Below are positions 1 to 5,017 of a stretch of DNA of 5,017 nt, one piece after another. This DNA comes from Thermoguttaceae bacterium. Its GTDB lineage: Bacteria; Planctomycetota; Planctomycetia; Pirellulales; Thermoguttaceae. Every line of letters starts with the position of its first letter. Positions within the stretch are counted from its first letter, which is position 1. Where the stretch lies: contig JANLFZ010000467.1 in assembly GCA_024653385.1 (NCBI GenBank), forward strand, positions 1-5,017, written 5' to 3'. Under the pieces are notes generated by a model. That model had not been told where the DNA came from and did not search any database. It worked only from the letters and a program-made list of their open reading frames with translations. Position numbers and translations under genes: made by a program.

Positions 1-761
1 GCAGCGACGAGGACCAGCGGGCGTTCGAGGCCGCCCTGGCCGAGTATATCGCCGGCCAAGAGTTCCTCGGCGACCAGCCCGGCTCGCACCTCAACCTGGC
101 CGTGGTGTACACCAGCCGGGGGCAGCCCGACAAGGCCGAGCAAGAATACCGGCGCGCCCTGCGCATCGAGCCCGGCTTCGTTCCGGCCCGCATCAATCTG
201 GCCATGCTTCTGGATGAGTTGGGCAGGAAGGACGAGGCGGAATCGCAGTTTCGCTTGGCCATCGACGAGTTGCAACGCCAGATTGCCGCGGCCCAGCGCC
301 AAGCCGCCGTCGCGGGAACCCCCAAACCCCAACCGGCCGGACGCCAACGCCCCCTCGACCAGATGATCGAGCACCTGCGCGGCCAACAGGCCGAGTGCCA
401 CTACTCGCTGGGCCTGCTCTTGGCCGAGCGCAAGGACCGCATGGAAGAAGCCGCGGCTTCCTTGGCGGCGGCCGCCGCCATGTCCCCACGGAACCCCAGG
501 GTCCACTACAATTTGGGGCTGGCGTTGCAAACCCTCGGGCGCATGGCCCAGGCCGAACAATCGCTCTTGACCGCACGCAACCTCGCTCCCGAGGCCCCGG
601 ACTTCCATCGGGCCCTGGCTATCCTCTACACCCAGCTAGGCCGCTGGCAGGACGCGGCAACGAGCGCCGAACAGCTCGTGGCGCTTGCGCCCCACGACCC
701 CAATGCGCGGGCCTTGCTTCAGCTCATCGTGCGGCAGGGGAACAACGCGGGGAAGCCCTGA
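1..761 (+). CDS. TPR-repeat protein, 3' part only (possible C-terminus of a multihaem cytochrome/TPR protein)
   Basis: The reading frame enters at the left edge (first full codon at base 3) and ends at TGA 759-761, giving 252 visible residues. The GTG at 102 is internal, because good TPR sequence continues upstream of it. TPR units are visible at about residues 27-60 (LNLAVVYTSRGQPDKAEQEY), 61-94, 131-164, 165-198 (VHYNLGLALQTLGRMAQAEQ) and 199-232 (HRALAILYTQLGRWQDAATS), each with the usual small-residue/aromatic pattern and a closing P. Residues 88-122, rich in Q, P and A, interrupt the array. TPR arrays bind proteins or peptides. From memory, the stretch beginning AFEAALAEYIAGQ, followed by TPRs to the C-terminus, resembles the tail of planctomycete multihaem cytochrome c554-type proteins with HEAT and TPR repeats. 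No CXXCH haem motif lies in the visible part, so that identity is inference. The 73-base gap to the next + strand gene allows co-transcription. Confidence 0.85.
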   Translation, partial: SDEDQRAFEAALAEYIAGQEFLGDQPGSHLNLAVVYTSRGQPDKAEQEYRRALRIEPGFVPARINLAMLLDELGRKDEAESQFRLAIDELQRQIAAAQRQAAVAGTPKPQPAGRQRPLDQMIEHLRGQQAECHYSLGLLLAERKDRMEEAAASLAAAAAMSPRNPRVHYNLGLALQTLGRMAQAEQSLLTARNLAPEAPDFHRALAILYTQLGRWQDAATSAEQLVALAPHDPNARALLQLIVRQGNNAGKP

Positions 762-793
762 GGCCCTTGCTCCCGCGGCAACCGGTGTTGGTT

Positions 794-799
794 TACAAT
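794..799 (+). promoter_or_regulatory. possible -10 promoter element (TACAAT)
   Basis: TACAAT differs from the sigma-70 -10 consensus at one position. It is an unusually A/T-rich hexamer in a very GC-rich region and lies 35 bases before the ATG at 835. No convincing -35 sits at the normal spacing; the nearest candidate, TTGCTC at 767-772, is 21 bases away, which is too long. It could drive the propeller gene independently of the upstream TPR gene, but a chance match cannot be excluded. Confidence 0.25.
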
Positions 800-824
800 G
801 GCGGCCACACGAGCCAAACCACAC

Positions 825-828
825 GAGG
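825..828 (+). promoter_or_regulatory. short ribosome-binding site (GAGG) for the propeller gene
   Basis: GAGG lies six bases before ATG 835, a normal Shine-Dalgarno spacing. It supports ATG 835 over the in-frame upstream starts (TTG 685, ATG 703), which fall inside the preceding TPR gene and would put a non-signal-like stretch in front of the hydrophobic leader. It is the clearest ribosome-binding site seen in the window. Confidence 0.45.
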
Positions 829-834
829 TCCGCC

Positions 835-2202
835 ATGACAGCCTGCACTGCTTGCCTTGCCTTCGTTCTTCTTTCCGGTGAACTTGCCGCGGCGGAGCCG
901 GCCGCGGGCCAGGCACGGCCGACCGCCCACCTTGTCAGCCGGATCGACGTAAAGGACTTCGGCGCCGAGACGCTCCGCATCGGCGATCTGAACGCCGACG
1001 CCTCGCCGGACTTGCTCTTCGTGCAGAGCGTTTACGGCACGCGCGAGATCACCTGCCTGACGGCCACGACGATCCACGGCCAGATCCTCTGGCAGCACGG
1101 CAAGCCGTCGGCCGACAACGGCGAGATCTACAGCGACCTGCCGGTGCAGATCTACGATTGGGACAACGACGGGCGCAACGAGGTGCTCTACGTGCGCCAG
1201 GCCCGGTACGCCGAGCCGGCCGGCGACAAGCGGCGCGTGCGCGAGCGATCGGCCCGATACGAAGGCGACGCCACAATGGTCGTGCTCGACGGGGCCACGG
1301 GGCGCGAGCGCCAGACGTTTGCGCTTCCCGCGCCGGCCGACGATTGTTTCCTCTTCGCCGACCTGACCGGCCGAGGGCGGCCCGAGGACCTCGTGGTCAA
1401 GGACCGCTACTGGAACGTCTGGGGTGTTGCCCACGACGGCAAGCGGCTTTGGCACTGGGAGGGCTCGACCGGACACTTTCCGGCCGTGGCGGATGTCGAC
1501 GGCGACGGCAAGGACGAGGTCTTCGTCGGCTTCGCCCTGATCGACCACGACGGCCGCGTGCTGTTCTCGCGCGATCCGAAGGGCGCCCATCAGGACGCCT
1601 GCTGGATCGCCCGGCCCTCCGACGGCCAGTGGCGCCTGTTGTTCGGCAATGGGGGCATCCACTGCCTGGCCGCCGACGGGCGCACCCTGTGGCATCATCC
1701 GCTGGGCGAGGCGCAGCACGTGGTGGCGGGCCGCTTCCGCGCCGATTCGGAGATGCAGTTCGCGGTCGTCGATCGCACGCCCGTGCCCACCCACCGCCGC
1801 GATGCCGAGGCCTGGGCGATTCTGTATCTTTACGATCTTTCCGGCAAGGAGCTTTGGCGGCGGCAACAGGAGAAAGGCGACTGGGCCATCGCCACCGTGC
1901 CGGTGAACTGGTGGGGCCCGCGGGCGCCCGAGGGGGTGCTGGTCTACGGTCGCGGTCCCGGGCGTCCGGCGGTGATCTACAACGGCCGGGGCGACGTGGC
2001 CGAGACGCTTCCCCTGGAACTCGCGCCGGGCCGTCCCGAGGCCGACCGCCGCGCCGGCTTCTACGGCCTGGCGGCCGACGTCTGGGGCGACAGCCGCGAC
2101 GAGGTGATCCTCTTCGGGGCCAAGGGCGCCTGCATCTGGGCCAACGCCCGCGCCCCGGCCATCCCCACGCAATACAACGAGACGCTCTATCCCGGCATGT
2201 GA
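835..2202 (+). CDS. secreted FG-GAP/PQQ-like beta-propeller, rhamnogalacturonan lyase family 11-like
   Basis: The product has 455 residues. The start at ATG 835 is chosen because GAGG precedes it and a signal-peptide-like leader follows (hydrophobic residues about 5-20, likely cleavage after LAAA, before EP). The leader lacks the usual Lys/Arg near its N-terminus. Two motif series interleave. Calcium-loop FG-GAP-like motifs occur at about 51-63 (DLNADASPDLLFV), 108-120 (DWDNDGRNEVLYV), 176-188, 220-232 (DVDGDGKDEVFVG) and 415-427. Blade motifs of the G-x-x-L/I-W type occur at 82-86 (GQILW), 202-206 (GKRLW), 282-286 (GRTLW) and 337-341 (GKELW). The order of elements, notably DVDGDGKDEVFVG followed by ALIDHDGRVLFS, matches my memory of family PL11 rhamnogalacturonan lyases, which cleave pectin rhamnogalacturonan I by beta-elimination on a calcium-bearing propeller. 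Those enzymes are usually longer (around 600 residues) and start with an extra beta-sandwich domain that is absent here. Lyase activity is therefore unproven, and a binding or structural role is equally possible. Confidence 0.85.
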   Translation: MTACTACLAFVLLSGELAAAEPAAGQARPTAHLVSRIDVKDFGAETLRIGDLNADASPDLLFVQSVYGTREITCLTATTIHGQILWQHGKPSADNGEIYSDLPVQIYDWDNDGRNEVLYVRQARYAEPAGDKRRVRERSARYEGDATMVVLDGATGRERQTFALPAPADDCFLFADLTGRGRPEDLVVKDRYWNVWGVAHDGKRLWHWEGSTGHFPAVADVDGDGKDEVFVGFALIDHDGRVLFSRDPKGAHQDACWIARPSDGQWRLLFGNGGIHCLAADGRTLWHHPLGEAQHVVAGRFRADSEMQFAVVDRTPVPTHRRDAEAWAILYLYDLSGKELWRRQQEKGDWAIATVPVNWWGPRAPEGVLVYGRGPGRPAVIYNGRGDVAETLPLELAPGRPEADRRAGFYGLAADVWGDSRDEVILFGAKGACIWANARAPAIPTQYNETLYPGM

Positions 2203-2204
2203 CG

Positions 2205-3905
2205 CTAGGGCGCGGCGGGCTTCTCGCCGGTCCCCTCGACGACGGTGACGAGCCGATCGGCCGGAATGTCGCGGAACACGTCGGTCCCGCCGCCGATCCA
2301 CCGGATTTCGAGGCGGTCGACGCGGGGGCGCTTTCCCAAGCCGAAGTGCAGGCGCGAGCCGTGATGGCTCTGGTAGCCCCGGCCGCTGTGGACCTCGTCG
2401 ATCTGAACGAGATCGCCGGCGACGACCTTCACGCGGGCGCCGACGCCGTCGCGGTTCGACCGGACCCCGCGAAGCTCGACCTGGATCCAGTGATGGCCGG
2501 TGTTCGAGTCGTTGCGCAGGACGACGGGAGGCCGGCGAGAGCTGAGGATCACGACGTCGATGTCGCCGTCGTTGTCGAGGTCGTCGAACGCCGTTCCCCG
2601 GCCGACGACCTTCACCCGCAGGCCGTCGCCGCTGGAGTCCGAGACGTTGACGAACTTGCCATTGCCGGTGTTCATCAGGAGCACGGGGCGACACGCATAG
2701 GAGGTCGAGTCGTCCCACAGCTCGATGTTGTCCTGGAGGTGGCCGCAGGCGATGAACAGGTCGCGGTCGCCGTCGTTGTCGAAATCGACGAAGCCGACGC
2801 CCCACTTGACGTAGGCGAACGAGCCGGCGCCGGCGCGGGCGGGCACGGTGGCATCCTCGAGCGTTCCGTCGGCGCGGTTGCGGAAGAGCACGGGCAACTC
2901 GCCCTGGTACGAGGTCTGGAAGAAGTCGAGCCAGCCGTCGTTGTCGTAGTCGGCGCAGTCGACACCCATGCTCCCCAGTTCGTGGCCGTGGAAATTGAAG
3001 GCCGCGCCGATGCGCAGGCCGTCTTCCTGAAACTTGCCGGACCCGTCGTTGCGGAAGAAGAAGTTCCGCGAGACGTCGTTGAGCACGAACAGATCGGTGT
3101 CGCCGTCGTTGTCGTAGTCGGCGGCGACCATGCCCATGCCCGTGCCGGCCACCGACCCGATCCCCGACGCGTCGGTCACGTCGGCGAAGGTGCCGTCGCC
3201 GTTGTTGCGGAAGAGGTTGTCGGGCTCGGGGAGGTAGTCTTTCGGTCCGGCGTACTGGGGGAAACCGTCGATCGTGCGGGGGACGTGGTTCTCGTAGGTG
3301 AACTTCACGTAGTTGGCGGCGTAGAGGTCGAGGTCGCCATCGGCGTCCATGTCGAGGAAACAAGCGCCGGCGCCGACCTTGGGGCCGCGACCCACGCCCG
3401 CTCTGGCCGTCACGTCGGCGAAGGTACCATCACCGTGGTTGCGGTAGAGCACGTTCGGGCCGTAGTTGTTGACGTAGACGTCCGGCAATCCGTCGGAGTC
3501 GTAGTCGCCCACGCAGACGCCCAAGCCGTAGCCCGCCTCGCCCACGCCGGCCTTTTCCGTCACGTCGACGAAGCGAAAACCGCCGAGATTGCGGTACAGG
3601 GCGTTTTTCGCCGCGGGGTCGGGTTTCGCCCCCCGGAGCGGCCGGCCGTTCAAGAAGTAGATGTCGATCAGCCCGTCGCCGTCGTAATCGAACGTGGCCA
3701 GGCCCGATGCCACGGTCTCGACGATGTACCGCTGTCCGCTGGAGCCGTCGGTGTGCCGGAAGGCGATCCCGGTTTCCGGCGTGACATTATGCAGGACGAT
3801 AGGCCCCTCGGCGCGAACTACGGACGCCATGGAGACCAAGGCGAAAGCGGCCGCCATACCCAAACGGCACACGCGGCGGCAAAGACTGGGGGGACACGAA
3901 GGCAT
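2205..3905 (-). CDS. secreted CRTAC1-family protein: seven FG-GAP/VCBS repeats plus ASPIC/UnbV domain
   Basis: The product has 566 residues from ATG 3905 (stop TAG 2207-2205). This start gives a proper signal peptide: Arg at 10, 11 and 14, a hydrophobic core MAAAFALVSMASVV at 17-30, and likely cleavage after VRA at 32. The ATG at 3857 would drop the charged part. Seven calcium-loop motifs follow: 73 DYDGDGLIDIYF, 134 DYDSDGLPDVYV, 185 DMDADGDLDLYA, 263 DYDNDGDTDLFV, 319 DYDNDGWLDFFQ, 374 DFDNDGDRDLFI and 442 DLDNDGDIDVVI. Seven is the number needed for an integrin-alpha-like seven-bladed propeller. Most are preceded by the linked pattern L-x-R-N followed by DGTF-x-DVT. Residues about 470-556 form the ASPIC/UnbV domain, with HHWIQVELRG, NRDGVGARVKV, HGSRLHFGLG and VDRLEIRW. 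The family resembles eukaryotic cartilage acidic protein 1; bacterial roles are mostly unknown, probably calcium-dependent adhesion or binding outside the cell. It starts five bases after the upstream TPR gene stops, with no Shine-Dalgarno site, suggesting translational coupling. Confidence 0.95.
   Translation of the reverse strand: MPSCPPSLCRRVCRLGMAAAFALVSMASVVRAEGPIVLHNVTPETGIAFRHTDGSSGQRYIVETVASGLATFDYDGDGLIDIYFLNGRPLRGAKPDPAAKNALYRNLGGFRFVDVTEKAGVGEAGYGLGVCVGDYDSDGLPDVYVNNYGPNVLYRNHGDGTFADVTARAGVGRGPKVGAGACFLDMDADGDLDLYAANYVKFTYENHVPRTIDGFPQYAGPKDYLPEPDNLFRNNGDGTFADVTDASGIGSVAGTGMGMVAADYDNDGDTDLFVLNDVSRNFFFRNDGSGKFQEDGLRIGAAFNFHGHELGSMGVDCADYDNDGWLDFFQTSYQGELPVLFRNRADGTLEDATVPARAGAGSFAYVKWGVGFVDFDNDGDRDLFIACGHLQDNIELWDDSTSYACRPVLLMNTGNGKFVNVSDSSGDGLRVKVVGRGTAFDDLDNDGDIDVVILSSRRPPVVLRNDSNTGHHWIQVELRGVRSNRDGVGARVKVVAGDLVQIDEVHSGRGYQSHHGSRLHFGLGKRPRVDRLEIRWIGGGTDVFRDIPADRLVTVVEGTGEKPAAP
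2235..2498 (-). other. ASPIC/UnbV domain region of the CRTAC1-family protein
   Basis: This covers residues about 470-557 of the minus-strand propeller. The domain-defining blocks are a W-I-x-V-x-L-x-G strand at 473-480, N-R-D-G-V-G-A-R-V at 484-492, the loop HSGRGYQSHHGSRLHFGLG at 506-524, and the L-x-I-x-W strand at 532-536. From memory, the equivalent loop usually reads more like GGSYLSQ before the LHFGLG block; here it is richer in His and Arg. The domain follows the seventh propeller motif directly and runs almost to the C-terminus, leaving a short Pro/Ala tail. Confidence 0.9.
2562..3114 (-). repeat. recurring DNA words encoding the DNDGD calcium loops
   Basis: The 16-base word GTCGCCGTCGTTGTCG (+ strand) occurs exactly at 2562-2577, 2766-2781 and 3099-3114, with a 13-base version at 2934-2946. 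Each is the antisense of D-N-D-G-D or D-N-D-G codons in the minus-strand propeller. They are in-frame protein repeats using the same preferred codons, not a separate genetic element. They could still allow slippage or recombination between blades. Confidence 0.8.
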
Positions 3906-3910
3906 GGGAA

Positions 3911-4900
3911 CTACGGGCTGCTTGTTTCGGTGGGCACCGCCGATGACGACAAGGTATCCAGTGCCTGGCGATACCCAGGCTCGGCCGGGTCGAGCCCGGC
4001 CGCGCGAGCCAACAGCCGCCCGGCCTCCTCGCGGTCGCCCCGGGCGGCGTACAGCCGGGCGGCGTCGAACGCGAACCGGGCAGCGGCCCGGCGGATCTCG
4101 TCGGCCCCGGGGTCGCGCCGCGCGTCGCGCTCCTTGGCGGCTTCGGCGTTCTCTTGGGCGTTGAGTCTCACGAACACCGCTTGGTACTCCTCGGCCTTTT
4201 TCGTGTCGCCCAAACGGCTCCACGCGGCGACCAGGCCGTAGTAGGCCTTGGTATAGCCGGGATCCAGGGCGATCGCCGACTCGAAGGCGCGACGAGCCTT
4301 CTCGTACTGTGCCCGCTGAAGATACGCCTGGCCGAGAAGGAACCAGCGCATCGACTGGGGCGTGGCGGCCTCGGCCTTCTCCAGCACCCCGATCGCCTCC
4401 TCGGGCCTACCCAACTGCATCAGCGATTCGCCGAGGATCACGGGCGCATTGGCCAATCGGGGATCGATCGCCAGGGCCCTGCGGAGATAGGCCACGGCCT
4501 GTTCGAAGTCGCCCTGCTCCCAGGCCGCCGAGCCGAGACAGAACGCGGCATGGGCGCAGCGCGGGTCGCGGTCCAGGCACTGCCGCCACAGCGAGGCCGC
4601 CCGCGCCGAGTCGCCGAACCGCTGGTGGAAGCGCGCCGCCAGGTCCAGTGCCTCGGCGCGGTGCGCGAAGTCCTCGACGAGACGGTCGGCCAAGGCAAGG
4701 CCCTCGGCGATCCACTCGGTGGGGTTGCCGGCCGGCGCGGCGTCCGGCGGTGGAGCGCCAAGCGAGTCCGGCGGGGCCGCGGTGGGCGTCTTCCGGCTTG
4801 TCCACAACACCGCGCCGCACAGGCCCAGCGCGATCGCCGCGGCCAAGGCCAGCGCAATGGTCGACAAGCGCCGAGGACCTCGTTGTTGCGCGCGTTCCAC
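3911..4900 (-). CDS. membrane-anchored TPR protein, partner of the CRTAC1-family gene
   Basis: From GTG 4900 to TAG 3913-3911 the product is 329 residues. The N-terminus has Arg/Gln-rich MERAQQRGPRR, one transmembrane helix at about 13-33 (TIALALAAAIALGLCGAVLW) and a Pro/Ala-rich linker at 37-60. That pattern places the TPR part outside the cytoplasmic membrane. TPR units lie at about 83-116, 117-150 (CLGSAAWEQGDFEQAVAYLR), 151-184, 185-218 (GQAYLQRAQYEKARRAFESA), 219-248 and, after a charged helix at 249-275, 276-309. TPRs mediate protein binding; a scaffold or anchor for the co-expressed secreted propeller is a reasonable inference. The stop is five bases from the next start, so the two genes form an operon. 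The start is uncertain: the frame is open to base 5017, GTG 4900 is the only in-frame start codon in the window, and no Shine-Dalgarno site precedes it. The gene could begin beyond the edge. Confidence 0.9.
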   Translation of the reverse strand: MERAQQRGPRRLSTIALALAAAIALGLCGAVLWTSRKTPTAAPPDSLGAPPPDAAPAGNPTEWIAEGLALADRLVEDFAHRAEALDLAARFHQRFGDSARAASLWRQCLDRDPRCAHAAFCLGSAAWEQGDFEQAVAYLRRALAIDPRLANAPVILGESLMQLGRPEEAIGVLEKAEAATPQSMRWFLLGQAYLQRAQYEKARRAFESAIALDPGYTKAYYGLVAAWSRLGDTKKAEEYQAVFVRLNAQENAEAAKERDARRDPGADEIRRAAARFAFDAARLYAARGDREEAGRLLARAAGLDPAEPGYRQALDTLSSSAVPTETSSP

Positions 4901-4947
4901 GTTGGCGATCCAAGGTGCCGGGGAAGGCGCGGGCGCTTGGGGCCGAT

Positions 4948-4960
4948 GGGGACCGTCCCC
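4948..4960. promoter_or_regulatory. 13-base perfect palindrome upstream of the TPR/CRTAC1 operon
   Basis: GGGGACCGTCCCC is a 6-base inverted repeat around one central base. It sits 48 bases before GTG 4900. If GTG 4900 is the true start, the site lies in the leader or promoter region and could bind a dimeric regulator. Otherwise it is inside coding sequence. Similar GGGGAC-GTCCCC words are, from memory, frequent dispersed elements in some GC-rich genomes, so a REP-like fragment is an alternative. No clear -10 or -35 was found near it. Confidence 0.3.
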
Positions 4961-5017
4961 GCGAGCGAACTCCCCGCTGCAAACGCCCCGCGCCCGGCTC
5001 GCTCGAGTAGACGCGGA

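Noticed and set aside
779..790. CAAC/GTTG stem as a terminator after the left-edge TPR gene
   Set aside because: It is only four base pairs with a four-base loop and is too weak to call.
685..834. N-terminal extension of the RGL11-like gene from TTG 685 or ATG 703
   Set aside because: It would overlap the end of the upstream TPR gene, has no ribosome-binding site, and would bury the signal peptide that begins at ATG 835.
2213..2229. Five-base-pair GC hairpin as a terminator for the plus-strand genes
   Set aside because: It is short, lies inside the opposite gene, and has no following T tract, so it is not distinguishable from chance in GC-rich sequence.
2562..3114. Regularly recurring GTCGCCGTCGTTGTCG words as a CRISPR-like or other repeat array
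   Set aside because: They are in frame with the calcium-loop codons, irregularly spaced, and separated by conserved coding sequence rather than spacers.
793..3363. An 856-codon open frame on the minus strand running antisense through the RGL11-like gene and into the CRTAC1 gene
   Set aside because: It is Arg/Pro-rich low-complexity sequence with no recognisable domain, and it overlaps two well-supported genes. Long antisense frames are expected where codons prefer G/C at the third position.
3906..4223. N-terminal extension of the CRTAC1-family gene to 4223
   Set aside because: The extra 106 residues are Arg/Pro-rich and overlap the C-terminal TPR coding sequence. The signal peptide starting at 3905 marks the true N-terminus.
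1158..4241. A 1027-codon open frame on the plus strand spanning both propeller genes and part of the minus-strand TPR gene
   Set aside because: Its translation is Arg/Ala/Gly-rich, then Val/Asp-rich where it reads antisense through the calcium-loop repeats. It shows no domain and is a by-product of GC-rich codon use.
4962..5005. Seven-base inverted repeat (CGAGCGA with TCGCTCG) near the right edge
   Set aside because: The arms are 30 bases apart and made of simple GC-rich words, which makes a chance match likely.

Overview
The window is GC-rich DNA packed with genes for secreted or membrane-anchored repeat proteins: tetratricopeptide (TPR) proteins and calcium-type FG-GAP/VCBS beta-propellers. 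This content, with strong G/C at third codon positions and starts lacking clear Shine-Dalgarno sites, best fits a Planctomycetota genome of the Pirellulales/Gemmatales type. Acidobacteriota or Verrucomicrobiota remain possible. That assignment is an inference from gene families; no rRNA or other taxonomic marker is present.

Layout. (1) Bases 1-761, + strand: the 3' end of a TPR protein whose start lies outside the window. (2) 762-834: a 73-base gap with a possible -10 element and a short ribosome-binding site. (3) 835-2202, + strand: a secreted protein of about 455 residues that looks like a rhamnogalacturonan-lyase-family-11-type beta-propeller. (4) 2205-3905, - strand: a secreted 566-residue CRTAC1-type protein with seven calcium-binding FG-GAP/VCBS motifs and a C-terminal ASPIC/UnbV domain. 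(5) 3911 to about 4900, - strand: a TPR protein with one N-terminal membrane anchor, whose frame stays open to the right edge of the window. (6) 4901-5017: sequence upstream of the only visible start codon, containing a perfect 13-base palindrome.

The two strands mirror each other. Each has a TPR gene followed by a propeller gene, and the two pairs converge with only two bases between stop codons. On the minus strand the TPR and CRTAC1 genes are five bases apart and are almost certainly one operon. The plausible picture is an envelope system in which exported TPR proteins act as scaffolds for calcium-binding propellers, possibly linked to polysaccharide binding or breakdown. The TPR-to-CRTAC1 pairing is a recurrent planctomycete arrangement as I recall it, but no biochemical role is known to me. 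I see no RNA gene, CRISPR array, insertion sequence or phage element. The window holds poorly characterised families in a neat arrangement rather than a clearly new defence or mobile system.
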